The notes: generated from the letters alone by a model not told the origin. DNA of 64,000 bases from Xanthoparmelia taractica (GCA_033085395.1 JANQBS010000005.1:353282-417281), one strand, 5' to 3'; counted from the stretch's first letter, positions 1 through 12,299 are shown. Program-made: numbers and translations.

Positions 1-2923
1 AACCAAACAAGCCTGATAAATGCGACGCTGGAGACTCTGCTACGGTTTCTAAACTGGATCCCGCTCGGATTCATCTTCGAGACGCCAATCATCGACACCT
101 TACGGGGCAGGTTTTTGGAGGCCCCGGAATTTCGCAACATATCTCTCAAGTGCTTGACAGAAATCGGAGGCCTCCATTTAGGGTCTTCGTACACATACGA
201 CGAGAAGCTTATACAGATGTTCACGGAGGTCATGACGACCGTGTCGAAGATTATCCCATTATCTGTCAGCCTGAAGGAGTCGTACGAAAAGAGTTCCTCG
301 AGAGACCAAGATTTTGTGCAAAATCTAGCGCTATTTCTTTGCAATTTCTTCTCCGTCCACCTCAATGTAAGTGGATCCCAGACTTCCTGGTTCTACTATG
401 CTAAAGTCTCCCAGCTTATCGAGAATCTACCTACAAGAGATTTCCTTAAACATGCACACTTCTACCTCATCCGGATATCTCAAATAGATGACCGAGAAAT
501 ATTCAAGATATGCCTAGAGTACTGGACCAAGCTCGTGCAAGAGCTTTATGAAGAAATGCAATCACTACCCATCACAGACATCAATCCCCTCATTACCATG
601 AACACAAGCGGCCTTGCAAATGGCGGCGCGCCTAACCCGAATGTTTTGGCCAACTACCCCTTACGCAAGCACAAGTACTCGGAAGTGCTTTCGCATCTAC
701 GACAAGTCATGATTGAGAAGATGGTCCGGCCTGAAGAAGTTTTGATTGTCGAGAACGATGAGGGCGAGATCGTCCGGGAGTTCGTGAAGGAGAGTGATAC
801 GATCCAGCTATACAAGACGAGCCGAGAGTGTCTCGTCTACCTTACGCATCTGGATGTCGTCGATACGGAAAACATCATGTCCGATAAGCTGGCCAGACAA
901 GTGGACGGTAGCGAGTGGTCATGGGCCAACTGCAATACTCTCTGCTGGGCCATTGGATCAATATCTGGTGCCATGAACGAGGAGACGGAGAAGCGGTTCC
1001 TTGTGACCGTCATCAAAGATCTCCTAGGCCTGACAGAGATGAAGAGAGGCAAGGACAACAAAGCTGTGGTTGCCAGCAATATCATGTACATCGTGGGACA
1101 GTATCCTCGGTTTTTGAAAGCTCACTGGAAATTCTTGAAGACTGTGGTCAATAAATTATTCGAGTTCATGCATGAGACTCACGAAGGTGTCCAGGATATG
1201 GCCTGCGATACGTTCATCAAGATTGCAAGCAAATGCAAGCGTCACTTCGTCGCTCTACAAGCTGGGGAGACTGAGCCTTTCATCGACGAAATCGTTCGAA
1301 ACCTACGAAAGATCACACAGGACTTGAGCCCCCAGCAAGTCCATACATTCTACGAAGCTTGCGGGCACATGATCAGTGCGCAAGGCCAAAAGGGTGTGCA
1401 GGAGAGACTGATTGCGGAGCTCATGTCGTTACCGAATCAAGCTTGGGACACAATCATCTCCCAAGCAAACCAGGACCCTACCTGTCTGCAAGATGGTGAA
1501 ACTATCAAAGTGGTCGGTAACATCATGAAGACTAACGTCGCCGCTTGTACATCGATCGGCAGCTATTTCTATCCACAGATTGGACGCATCTATAACGACA
1601 TGCTGTCAATGTACCGAGCGACAAGCCAGATGATCTCAGACAGTGTAGTCCGAGACGGTAAGCCATGATCTCTGGGTAAATTTGTGCCGAAGAATCTACT
1701 AACGCTTCAAAGGTATCATTGCAACGAAGATGCCCAAAGTTCGCGGCCTCCGAACCATCAAAAAGGAGATATTGAAGCTTATTCAGATATATGTGGAGAA
1801 GGCTGATGATCTCGAGGCGGTCAATGCTAATATGGTTCCTCCGTTGCTCGATGCAGTCCTAGTTGATTATAATAGAAATGTCCCAGACGCCCGAGATGCT
1901 GAAGTGTTGGATGTGATGACCACAATCATTAGCAAACTGAACGTACGTTGGACCATCCATACCTCGAAGTATTCGGTCAGAGCCGTTCTTCGTGGGATAG
2001 GATGCTCAGCGCTGACACGCCATAGGGTCTCATGTCCGACAAAGTACCAACTATCATGGAGAACGTCTTTGAGTGCACTCTCGAAATGATCAACAAGGAC
2101 TTCTCCGAGTACCCTCAGCACCGAGTGGAGTTCTTCAAGCTGCTAAAAGCGATCAACCTATTCTGCTTTCCTGCTCTGCTGAAGCTCGATGGACGGCAAT
2201 TCAAGTTCGTCATCGACTCATGCATGTGGGCAAGCAAGCACGACAACCGGGAGGTGGAGACTACTGGCTTAAGCATGTGCATCGAACTGATGGACAACAT
2301 GGCCGAGCACACCGACCCACAGACATCGAGCATGTTCTTCCAACAATTCTACATCACTATCTTGCAAGATGTTTTCTTTGTGTTGACCGACTCGGATCAC
2401 AAAGCTGGTAAATCGAGTCGTCCCTTATGCTGGCTCAGTGAATGTGCTGATTCTTCTGCCAGGCTTCAAGCTACAATCGCTTCTGCTCTCGCGGATGTTC
2501 TATTTCGTGGAGATCGGCAAGATCACAGAACCTGTATATACCCCAGAGCAATCACCTGCTGGCACGTCGAACCGACAGTTTCTCCTGGACTTCATCGGTA
2601 ACTTGTTACAAAGCGCATTCCCGAATCTTCAGGTGTAAGTAAACCATCAATTTTCTCATGATTGCGATCTAACGCACGCTAGCGTCCAAATCCGACAATT
2701 CATCGAAGGTCTCTTTGCCCTGAGCGGCGATATTTCCAAGTTCAAGCTCCACATCCGAGACTTCTTGATCCAGCTGAAGGAATTTTCTGACGACAATGCC
2801 GAGCTCTACGCGGAAGATCGAGAACAGGCCCAGCAGGCGGCAAAGGACGCAGAGCGTGAACGTGCAAAGCAAGTTGGGGGTCTAATGAAGCCTTCGGAGA
2901 TTGACCAGGACGATGAACTATGA
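1..2923 (+). CDS. CRM1: Exportin-1 (CRM1/XPO1), 5' end outside the window
   Basis: Karyopherin that carries leucine-rich NES cargo out of the nucleus with Ran-GTP. The window opens inside the first visible exon; the frame is open from base 1. Exons are 1-1657, 1713-1942, 2026-2407, 2463-2634 and 2683-2923, all with GT-AG introns of 48-83 bp, and the first intron has a TACTAAC branch site. The visible part is 893 aa against roughly 1,070-1,080 for the family, so about 180 N-terminal residues (the Ran-binding CRIME end) are missing. Highly conserved HEAT-repeat segments are seen, for example NTLCWAIGSISGAM near codon 943 and TIMENVFECTLEMIN near 2050. The tail is acidic and ends at the TGA at 2921. 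The Cys in NTLCWAIG occupies the leptomycin-B target position (human Cys528). Identity is very secure; exon edges are inferred from splice signals and phase. Confidence 0.97.
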
Positions 2924-4223
2924 CTAGCCCAGGAGCTGAGAAACGAACATGCCAAAGGCGGGATCGACCATGGTTGGCCATCTACACCCACTCATTATTC
3001 GACCGGTCAGGATGACGGTCTGGATGGCTGGGCACTTTACGAGCTTTGATGCCCTGTGGGCTCAGCATGGGTTACTGGAATCCGATACGCCTTTGATCGC
3101 CCTTTGGACGCATTAATGTCGAACAAGATGGATTGGAGGATTTTAATTTTCCAAGGATCAAAATAGGAGTGGGGGGATATTCGAGGCGAAATGGTGCATT
3201 GAAGGAGTGCATATCGGGAATACCACAATCCAGATCTAGGCACGACGAGGGCAAGGATTAGAGAGAGTGTTTAGATTTTTCAAGGCGGCCTCTGTGTAAT
3301 AATTACCTACCTTGGTGTTTTGCATAGGCGAATGATCCACCCGTTTAAGTTCGAAATGCAAAGTTCTGTTCACTCTCACATTTCAGTCCTCTGATTTCGG
3401 AGCGAAATGTCATTATCCTTGTTTGCTAATCCTTCTTATTGGCTAGACAGTATAAGTAACATTCTCCCCGCCCCTGAATCCTTTCCAACTCAAATAGCCA
3501 TACATACCATCCCACCATACTACATCTCAACCTACTTGCTACCCATCCCCCTTCCCTTCCCGCTCTCCCTCTACCCCCTCCTCCGCCAACCCTCCCATCC
3601 CCCTCCCTCACATCAATAATAACTCACAGCGATCCCAACCCACCGCCCACCGATTTTACGCCTCTTCCCCTACTTTCTCTCCTGCTTACACTCGATCGCC
3701 TCCCTCGCTTCCGAAGGCGAGAGATGGAGAGCCGTGCTTAAGAACTGGACGTGGCGGGGCGGGGCGGGTGGTGTTGAAGGGTTGTATGTAGGGGGAGGGA
3801 GGGTGAAAGAGGTGGTGGCATGGTTTGGGGGGTGGGGGGGTGGGTAGAGGAAGAAGAAGGGGAGGGTGGTGTGTGAGGGGAAGGTTGAAGGTAGTGATGG
3901 CTGAAGAGGATAGATAGTAATGATGATGAAGAGGAAGATGAAGAGGGTAGAGGAGGAAGATGGACGGGAGAGGAGATATAAGGAGGAGGAGAGGATAATA
4001 GTAATGGTAAAGAGGATAAATATATTGTAAAGGAGATATATGAGAGGGATGTGTGGCGAGGGTGATGAAGGTAGTGTAGGTTGTGCACAAGGGGGATTGT
4101 GTGAAGGGAGGTTGGGCGATGAGAGGATGGGTATGGCTGTAGCTGTAGCTATGGCTGTGGATACTCTCTCCCAAGCGTGGTACGGTGACAGGTACAGAGA
4201 CAGCGACAGGGCACATGCACAGC

Positions 4224-4247
4224 CAACAACAACAACAACAACAACAG
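4224..4247. repeat. (CAA)n microsatellite
   Basis: About seven tandem CAA units ending in CAG. It lies in the low-complexity intergenic block and has no visible role. Confidence 0.9.
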
Positions 4248-4361
4248 CATGCGCATCCACTTGAGCAAGCGGCGGCGGTGCGGGTGTTTGAGCAAAGCAA
4301 GCCCCAGACTCCTCTTCCTCTTTCCCCTCCTCCTTCAACTCCAGCACATACACCCCCCTCC

Positions 4362-4385
4362 CCACACCCACACCCACACCCACAT
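4362..4385. repeat. (CCCACA)n microsatellite
   Basis: Four near-perfect tandem hexamers of CCCACA/CACACC type, inside the asymmetric low-complexity region. Confidence 0.85.
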
Positions 4386-4408
4386 TTCCCACCTCTCGTG
4401 CGCATGCT

Positions 4409-5050
4409 TCAGCGCTTAAGGATCCTATGCATGTTCTTCTTCCACGCCTTGAGTTTCGAGTGCATGGTGCTCCTGAGGGATTTGGAGCGGCGTCTTGCTT
4501 GTCGTAGTGGTGGTCTATGCTGCTGCTGCTGCTGCTGTGGTGATGGTGCTGGCAGTGGTGATGGTGGTGGTTGCGATGGTGGGGAGGGGCGGGTTTCCGG
4601 GCCGCAACATGCCGTTGTCCCTTGAGTTTTTGTGCGGATTGCTGCCGTAGTCGTCGTCGTTTGAGATGGCGGAGCTAAGGGGCCGCAGGAGGAAAGGTAG
4701 GGATGTGTTAGGTGGAAGAAGGACGGGGGAGGGGAAGGCGTGGTTAGCGTGGTGGTTGATGGCGTTGTCAGTGTTGGTAGTGGGGTGGAGGATGGGGTCG
4801 GGAGACGGGGGCATCGTTCTAGGTGTGGTAGGTCCGGGTCGACGTGGGTGGGGTTGGGCGTTTGGGTGGGGGTGGGGAAGTAGGTGGTGGCTGGTTGGGT
4901 TTTGTAAGGGTTGAGGGGGAGGGAGAAGTAGTCCATTTGGAGGGGAGGGATTTGGAAGTAGGGAACGGCGGTGGAAAGTATGAAGAATAGGAATGTGATG
5001 AAGAAAGTAGGTACTGTGTGTAAGGAACTGAAGTTTATGTGTTCCCTCAT
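4409..5050 (-). CDS. Possible Pro/Thr/Ser-rich basic-tailed protein, unrecognised
   Basis: An uninterrupted minus-strand frame of up to 213 codons. The N-terminus is hydrophobic (THTVPTFFITFLFFILST-like segment), but a second in-frame ATG further in would give a soluble protein. The middle is Pro/Thr/Ser-rich with a Gln run encoded by a GCT/TGC microsatellite (4518-4537). The last 28 residues leave the low-complexity composition and are strongly basic (RRRSKSLRSTMHSK, then LKAWKKNMHRILKR). That tail is the only argument for a real gene; otherwise the frame could be open by chance because the coding strand is pyrimidine-rich. No family recognised. Confidence 0.3.
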   Translation of the reverse strand: MREHINFSSLHTVPTFFITFLFFILSTAVPYFQIPPLQMDYFSLPLNPYKTQPATTYFPTPTQTPNPTHVDPDLPHLERCPRLPTPSSTPLPTLTTPSTTTLTTPSPPPSFFHLTHPYLSSCGPLAPPSQTTTTTAAIRTKTQGTTACCGPETRPSPPSQPPPSPLPAPSPQQQQQQHRPPLRQARRRSKSLRSTMHSKLKAWKKNMHRILKR

Positions 5051-5358
5051 TATATTAATGAGTGATGAGTTGTGTATTAAGTAGAGATACTTTGATCCAT
5101 TGTGGTGGTAAAAACATGCTCAATTGGTAGCAGCCTAGTGGAGGCCGTGCGGTCATCCGATGGCCAAAGATTTCGACAATACGGGTGGGAAGGACTGCTC
5201 ATAAGAACGCGATAGTATGCGCCAAATGATGAAGAGACACAGAATAGTGTCTGCTTTCCTGTGTGCAAAAGTCATAGACAAAAGAGTGGCGTTTCTTTAC
5301 CACATGCAGCCTCCGCAAGCACAAGGCATTCTGGACCAGTGTAGTGCTTTACCACCAA
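5051..5358. other. Intergenic, nothing recognised
   Basis: 308 bp between the doubtful minus-strand frame and the RRN6 stop codon. No open frame of note, RNA gene or repeat was seen; it probably contains the RRN6 3' UTR. Confidence 0.5.
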
Positions 5359-8300
5359 TCACTTGAAGCCTGCAGGTCTAGTTTTGTCCTTTGGTTTCTT
5401 AATCTTAGCATGACGACCACCAAACTTGCCAGGCTCGACCTGGGTCATGGTGACTGCGTTGCCTGTCTGCTGGCTACTGCCCTGCATATGTTGAGTATCC
5501 AGGCTCTGCTGAGGTCGACTGGTACCAAGCCGTTTTGGCGTTGGTTGAGATGACGGCCCTACGGTACTCTCTCTTTGCCTCTTATGTCGCTTCTCTGCTT
5601 GTTGACGCTGCCTTTCTCGCGATTCATCTTCGTTCCCGTCTTGGGTAATATTGGCCTGCTGGGCTGCCTCCCAGTCGTACCCGGCTGGATCAACGCCTAC
5701 TTGCCAGTGGCCCAGAAGATTCGACATCTTCCTAGGCAAGACTGCTTGTGGTGTCAGGCTTGCGTAAGCCCGTAGACGCTGGCTCGCTGGATCTTCTGAG
5801 CTTGCGAGCGAGGAGACAGAGCTTCGAGACCGTATCAATGGGGTCGGCTCAGGTGTTGGTAAAGCAGCAAATGCAGATGAAGGCATGAAGGCCGCGTGCT
5901 CAGGCACCTGCGATGATGCTGGTGGCGGTGAAGACAGTGCATCCGAGCGCTCTTTGCCCTTGCCCTTGCCCAAATTAGTTGCTGATGTTCGTCTCCTAAC
6001 GGGGAGCTCAAATCGTGGGCCAGCTTCCCAATTCCCGGATTGATCTTTCTCTTCTTCGCCTTCTCGCCCAAAGTTGACACGCATTGCATAGCTGGCAAGG
6101 CATATCTGGGCTGCCATTTCTCTCAATGATTTCTCCAGCGTAAGTCGTACCCGGCCAGGTATTTGATGTGACATCGGCACTATCCAGGTTTGGATCAGAT
6201 CTTGATAAACTGAAAAAAGCTCTGTGGTGTCACGAAAACCTAGACTTGCGTGCAGCGTTGGTGTCATTATAGTCGAGACCATCGATTGTCTTCCTTCGTC
6301 CGTATCGTTACCATCCCCGTGTTCAAAGGTCAATCGTTTGATATCATCCAAGAAGTCGACGAAGTCACCAGACGCCTTGTCCAAGTCGAGCACTGAAACA
6401 CTCGCATCTACTATGCGAAGCCTATTAGATAGAATGAGTACGGGTAGCCTTCTTTGAATCATCAAAGTCTACATACAGCGTTTCCATAGCTGGAACCCCT
6501 GAAGCAACCTTGTCCTCTATCTTATTCCGAAGGAGGTCTAGATTTTCGTGAAACTGTGTGGTGGGATACGCACCGGCCAATGCATCGTGGATCTCGTTGT
6601 CCAGCCAATCAAAGCTTATGGTGAACGGATCCTCGTGAAGCACTGCAAGACTTGCTTGAATTCCAGCATCTAGTTGTTCCTCAGCAGTTGCGATGTGTAC
6701 TGAGTCTTCATCAACTCGATCGACATATCCATTGGGAGCAATGAAGTCACTGGTAATTATTGCTGGAGTTTTTGCAACTCGCAAGCGGCTGATTGTATTC
6801 GGCGGACACAATTCTGCCATAAAATCGTTTCGCACCTCGGCGTAAAGACACTCCAGTAAGGCCAGATCCTTAGTGAGTAAGCTGAGCTGGTAGAACACGA
6901 CCCCATTTTCGGAATAATCTTGCCCAAGCCCAGATGGGATAGAACCCTGGCGACTCTCGTACCTCACAGCCTTGAGTATTATTGCTGAAACCGTGGAGCT
7001 TCGGTGTGAGACATGGGGATTTGCCTTTGAGGCCAGAATCTCCGGCCTATCCTTAGGTAGCGGAAGGAGGTAGGGATCTGAAGTGCAGGGTGCCAATTTC
7101 GAGTGTGACCTGGAATAATGAAAGGTAAAGACGTTTGTCAGACCAGTCAAGCGAGAGTAGAGTAAAATGAGCGTTGCTGGTGCATGGTTATCAACCACAA
7201 GTGTACGAGCGCATGTGGAATGACCTACTAGCTCTGTCGTCATCAAAATTCCCTCTCTGAGAGTCATCAGCAACCCCCAAGGCTAGAGAGATGTCTTCAG
7301 GGTCTCTGAAATGACGCCAGAAGAGTAAGCACTTCGCACCCGCTGCTAGCTCTTCACCATCGTGGTCCACAGCAGAGCTGGTAACTTGCAGCCAAAAGAT
7401 GCTGGACGTAGTTGTCACAAAGACGTGGGTCGAGTCTTTTGAACTCCGTTTCACGTCAAGAATCCACTCCGAGGTGGTGGTTGATAGCAGGTTCGGTGTG
7501 AAGAGTCTTCTTGGATTGCCTGTAATATCAAAGACAGCAAGCATCCTCCGACTAGCGACAATAATCGTAGAAACTCCACCAGCCCATAGCACTGCTCCCC
7601 AACCATCTGCGACGCTGGAAGTAAGTGTCTCCCCTTCGAGCAAGCCATCGTACAGCCGGCCATGCCGAGTCTTTTGGGCAGTCCAAAACCTTCTTCCTTT
7701 GGCTTCCTTTTCTGTTTTCTCTACATCCCAAACAGCCCAGACACCCTTTTGATCGATTGTTGCGATTTGTTGATTGTACCATGGATTGAACGCGACATCC
7801 GAATATTGCACGTCACAAGCGTGGCCGATCGGTAACGTCACAACATGATTGGCATTCAGACGAGATGGAAAGTTCCGGTTTGAGACTGTATGGGCCAATG
7901 GTAGCATATCAGCATTTCGCCGTAGCCCAGGTCGAAGCACCGATATAGCCCCATGGTATCGAACAGCGAGCCAAGAGCTGGGTCGGCCCTCAGCCTCTGC
8001 AAAGACCAACTGCTGTACAGGACTACCATTGCCGGACCACCACCCTTCTTCTCCACCCTTGCTGCTGAACGCACTCAATCGTATCTCTTTGCCGTTTTCC
8101 CAGCCAAGTTTTTCGTTATTGAGCAATACAAGCCTCACTGCTTCCCCTGCAGTGCCTCCAGCAACAGCAGCAATAGGCACAGTCTTCGCTCCATGGCCTT
8201 TCCTGTCTGAATCCACTGCTTCTCCGATTGCTAGCAGCTCCGATACAGTCGGATCATGGCTAGATGTGACATCCTCGATGACCTCCGACACCTGCGCTAA

Positions 8301-8564
8301 CCCAGGGAGTAGAGATGAGGCAGGTAGCAGCTCAGGATATTGGTGCGTAAGATTTCTTATATTTTGAGCGCGTTCGGTAGCGCTCTGGACGTGTGCAGTA
8401 GGGAAATGCAAAGGGGACTGGAGTGCTCTCACTGGCTGTCCGATCAGCTTCAACTCTCGGTCCCTGCCAGGCTGCCGAGGAAAGTGCCATTCATGATTTT
8501 CGGAGTCATAGCTAGGCTCGCCGAAATGACCATAATTAAGGCCAAGAGGGCAGGCCTCACTCAT
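5359..8564 (-). CDS. RRN6: RNA polymerase I-specific initiation factor Rrn6-like
   Basis: Component of the core factor that, with TBP, recruits RNA polymerase I to the rDNA promoter in the nucleolus. Exons (minus strand) are 8564-7229, 7176-6477 and 6421-5359; the introns are 52 bp (GTAGGT...CAG) and 55 bp (GTATGT...TAG). The product is 1,032 aa. The start is the ATG at 8564; an upstream in-frame TTG at 8591 is not needed. The N-terminus has LNYGHFGEPSYD, characteristic of fungal Rrn6, followed by a WD/beta-propeller-like half. A helical section spans the second exon (LLYSRLTGLTNVF). The lysine/arginine-rich C-terminus ends GKFGGRHAKIKKPKDKTRPAGFK, also a family hallmark. Both introns restore one continuous frame across three overlapping open frames. 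It is divergent from SPC25 across 320 bp. Confidence 0.9.
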
Positions 8565-8884
8565 GGGGGTTTTCGTCGAGCCTTGGTCCAACTGCGAATC
8601 CCAGCTGTAAGTTCGTTGGTCATAACGAACTCGACACTAAAAGAAAGGAAGGCGAAGAAGGCGTAGGTAATTGCTCAAAATGTGGATTAAAAGTGAATGG
8701 TCTGAGAGTTGAATGGTCCGAGAGTCATAAAAAGTTTGCCGCCAAGCGAAATCTGATAATAGCTCAAACCGGCATAGCGCTTGTTGCTATGCACTAGTAA
8801 GAGGTAAACAATCAGCTGCATGTCGTCTTCGCTTTTTAATCCGCGGTAGCGAAACCCATCTTGTAGCTCTTACTCCTCATAGTA
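8565..8884. promoter_or_regulatory. Divergent promoter region RRN6/SPC25
   Basis: A 320-bp gap between two divergent start codons, so it must hold both promoters and 5' UTRs. It contains an imperfect 16-bp direct repeat (GAATGGTCTGAGAGTT, then GAATGGTCCGAGAGTC) around 8696-8727. No known factor site is claimed. Confidence 0.5.
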
Positions 8885-9731
8885 ATGGCTACCCTCTTCG
8901 AACCCCCCCTCTCCACCAGCGCCATGCGCGCCCCACTCTCCACAGCAGACGCGCCCTCAATGGCCGACAGTCTCCCCGCCATCGCCTTCGGCTTCGACGA
9001 CCTGCGCGAGCGCATGGCACGCTTCACGGACCGTTTCGACGAATTCATCGCCAAAGGCCGCAAACAAGTCCTCGAAGAGCGAAACCAATTCCGCATAAAC
9101 GTCGCCGAGCTACGAGGCATACCCCCCTCCCTCCATTAGCATGTCTGTGTATATGAGGACGACGAGCTGACAAAATGGATAAACAGAGGACCAGCGCACG
9201 AAGCAAAAAGACATTGAGATGCTCGCTCAGAAGTTCTCACAGCATGCGGCTTCGGTGTCGGCGCAGGAAGCGGAGACGGCGGAGATGCAAGCTGCCATTG
9301 CGGCCATAACGCAACAACGCGATTCACATGCCCAACACCGCGACCGCCTCAAGTCCGAAATAGCCTCGATCAATAAACAGATTGCCGCTCGACGTTCCGC
9401 CCAAGAAGCGCATGCCAAAGAGATAGAGGCCCAGTCCCGACTCAATGGTCCTGAATTGGATTTTTGGGAGACGTATCTGGCATTAAAGATTGAGGGAGCG
9501 GGGCAGGTGGATAGGCTGAAGTTTGTGTTTAGCAATTTGGATGAGAGGGATTGGGAGAAGGAAGCCTGGTTTGAGCTCGATACGGAGAGGAGGGACTACA
9601 GGGTAGTAGGCTGCTGGCCGACAGTTGAGGAGGGAGCGGTGGAGGCTTGTGTGGAGAGACTGAATGAGAGCAGGGATCTAGGCGCGTTCTTAAGGGGGAT
9701 GAGGGAAATATTCATCAAGGGGATGAAGTAG
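8885..9731 (+). CDS. SPC25: Kinetochore protein Spc25 (Ndc80 complex)
   Basis: Subunit of the Ndc80 complex that pairs with Spc24 and joins the inner kinetochore to microtubule-binding Ndc80-Nuf2. The two-exon model 8885-9116 and 9187-9731 gives 258 aa, a usual length. A coiled coil runs through the first two thirds (ERNQFRINVAELR, then DQRTKQKDIEMLAQK). The C-terminal RWD-like globular domain is clear from LNGPELDFWETYLALKIEGAG to LNESRDLGAFLRGMREIFIKGMK. The 70-bp intron appears to use a GC donor (CGAG|GCATAC) with acceptor AACAG; it is the only junction I found that joins the two halves in the frame expected of the family (AELR-E-DQR). A CTGAC branch site lies near 9168-9173. It is convergent with the following CHY/RING gene. 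Confidence 0.93.
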
Positions 9732-9973
9732 GGAGAGTTGCCTTTCTGTTATAGACTTGCGCCTCTAAAGCGTCACTCGGATGAGAAAGGATAAGGTATA
9801 TATATGCTCCATTTGTTCAAAGCCTAAAAAGCAGAAGCCCGCTGAACATCACCATTTTCCCATGACAGAGAAAACCATTGCTCCATGCCATCGCAGCCTG
9901 CAATCCCCCTCTCTTCCCAGGGGTATATTGAAGGTTATCTATATTTGCAAATGTTACTATTGAGGTCCACCCT

Positions 9974-12299
9974 TCACCGATGTCCAAAAATGTCCATTCG
10001 GTTGTAATCGTCAGCTTCATCATCTTCTGCGTCATCACTCATGTCCTCGTCCACACTATCGTCGTCATCTTCTTCTTCACTATCGTTATCGATAGCCACC
10101 TCATGATCTAGATTTGGAGAAGTGAATCTTGATCTAGGACTTTCACCTCCCCAAAACTCCATTTCACTCTCACAATCTTCATCCGTATCCATTGAATCTT
10201 CGGGGTCACTGCTACTAGCTGTTGGGCTTGGTTGCGCGAAAGGTACAGTACCTGGAGCAACTGAGTGTGCGTTGCGGCCTCGAACATCCGGCCATGCAGT
10301 GCTCTCAAGTAGGCTCTGGATGCTACCTGTGGGCGGAGCTGAAGTCGTTGGCCGGCGTGAGATATTCGTTGGGTGCCTAGATCTCCCCCGAGAGTTCGAC
10401 CTTGAGATACCAGAGGGGTCTGCAATACTTTGAGGAGCATCCTGCGCTTGCGCCGGCTCTCCAGCTCTACCTGGGCCGCTAAGAATCTGCAGTTGCGCTG
10501 TGTTGTAAGAGTCACATCTTTGACCTTTTAGCTTCTCGCCCATACTTGAGAAAAGAGGAATAGAAGACTTACACCAGGCATTTCAATCCCAGCCAGTGGT
10601 ACTTGACCGACGTCTTTGCGCTGCAGTCATTGCAATATATCCAAGCCTTGGTGTCTTGGAATTCTGGTGGCATAGGCTGTGCTTCAATCGCTCGCTCCAG
10701 GTGTCTGAATTGCCACTCCATGTTGACAATACTTCTGCTGCAGATCGGACATTTGTAGGAATTCTTCATGTGTTCACAATAGCATCGTTGATGGATACTG
10801 TGACCACACCGCATGAACACTACAGTCTGAGGCGACGTGAACATGTACTCGCCACATATAGGGCAGTCGCAGTCAGTTGAACGTTCGATGCAGCGATGGG
10901 TGTCTCGAATCGATATTGACATGCACACGCAACACGTCTAACTCCCTGGTCAGTGTCGCAAGAACTCCTTATTCAGGAGTGGACTTACCTTGCAGTGAAA
11001 GAAGTCTTTTCCTAGGCCCTTGCCTATCCGACATATACCGCAGTCATTGCAGTGGTATATACTTTTCTCAGGATCGTCGTCCCAAAGTTTGCACACATCG
11101 CAGTAATACCAGGCCCCTCGCTCGCTACACAACGCGCATTCCTCCGACGCTGGCTGTGCGCAGCCGCAAAGCATGCATAGCATGTTCTTTGTCTCCCTCC
11201 GATTAAGCATATGGTCTTCTACCGCATCATGGCAGAAGCGGCAAGTATACCATTTGTTGCAAGCTGAGCATTGTAGTTTGATGTTTCTTTTATAATGTTC
11301 ACAACCTAGAGCGTTGGTCACCCCCTCAGTCTCCATCATCGACGTTTCTTGGTCTACGTCCTTTGAGGACGGCAGTGGCTTCTGATAATACGTAGGTTTC
11401 AGGTCACTTGGTGATAGCTGGAAAGGATTTGGTCCATCACTGTTCGATGACAAGGAGATGGGTGGGGATAGAGGTTTCCACGAGCCTTCAGTTGACTTGG
11501 GAGATGAAGGTGCCCATGGTGGATCCGAACTATGGCGGCTTCCAGGCGAATGCGCTCTAGGGAGGTGAGGTCCACGCAGGCTTTGTTGTGATGAATTGTG
11601 CTTCTCCGTCATCAAGCTATGTACCAACCTCGCCTTCTCTTGATTCGAACTGTCAGTTCTTTGGATCGCAATGATACGCTTCCGCATAGGCCCCATTCCA
11701 TCGTCTTCTGGTAAAGACCCATCCCCGCCACTGCCGGCACTGTTACCGCGACCCCTGGTATCCGGTGTATCGGCCCGCGATGACGGATCAGACCCATCTG
11801 CTGGTGACATATTCGCGTCGAGGAGAGAACGTGGTGAACTGCTGTATGAAGAGGTTGTGGACCGTAATGTTTCTTGAACCCGGTGCAGTGGAAGATTTGA
11901 GACATCATCTGCAGCGGTCAAAGTATACTGTATGGCGTTGACTGAGGGTTCAAGGTTATCTGTATCTTCTAATCGAAACGTTGTCGAATTTGGCTGCCCA
12001 TCTCGCGGCCAAGCATATTGATCTCTATCGTCAACAGATGTTGGTGTACTAACTTCGGGGTGACCGGTGATTGTACCAAAGCTGTTCACTTGGGTACGGA
12101 TATCGGTATGAGGTGGCTCTTCCTGCGCCGCCGTAGCTGCTGCTGCCGGAGGTTCAACGGGAGGAAAGGGTGACTCTTCATTGCTAGGGAGAGATGGACG
12201 TAGGTTTGTAGGATGCGGAGATTCAGTATTGGGACGGGAAAATCTGCGCGCTTGGCGTACGACAGGATCAATGAGAAATGAAGATATATATTGGCTCAT
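9974..12299 (-). CDS. CHY- and RING-type zinc-finger ubiquitin ligase (Pirh2/RCHY1-like)
   Basis: Probable RING E3 ubiquitin ligase. Exons (minus) are 12299-10989, 10937-10573 and 10517-9974, with introns of 51 bp (GTAAGT...TTAG) and 55 bp (GTAAGT...AAAG); the product is 739 aa. The first ~330 residues are Ser/Pro-rich and look disordered. Next come a CHY zinc finger (GCEHYKRNIKLQCSACNKWY, then CRFCHD and the CMLCGCAQ pair), a CTCHY finger (YCDVCKLWDDDPEKSIYHC), a RING-H2 (CPICGEYMF, then HSIHQRCYCEH and CPIC) and a zinc-ribbon (IYCNDC, then KCLVCDSYNT). The C-terminal tail is very acidic. The domain order matches Pirh2, but the long N-terminal and acidic C-terminal extensions are fungal features. 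The substrate cannot be inferred. Confidence 0.9.

Larger units (their letters stand above)
2924..4408. other. Intergenic, strand-asymmetric low-complexity DNA
   Basis: The stretch downstream of CRM1 holds no gene I can support. From about 3480 it is strikingly strand-asymmetric: pyrimidine-rich to about 3650, then purine-rich (GGGAGG, GAGGAAGATG runs) from about 3770 to 4080. Long open frames on the minus strand here (3670-4405) consist of Pro/Ser/Leu/Thr runs and arise from the lack of stop codons in such DNA. Confidence 0.6.

Noticed and set aside
3670..4405. Two minus-strand open frames of about 240 codons downstream of CRM1
   Set aside because: Both are Pro/Ser/Leu/His runs in two frames over the same pyrimidine-rich strand, as expected from lack of stops rather than coding.
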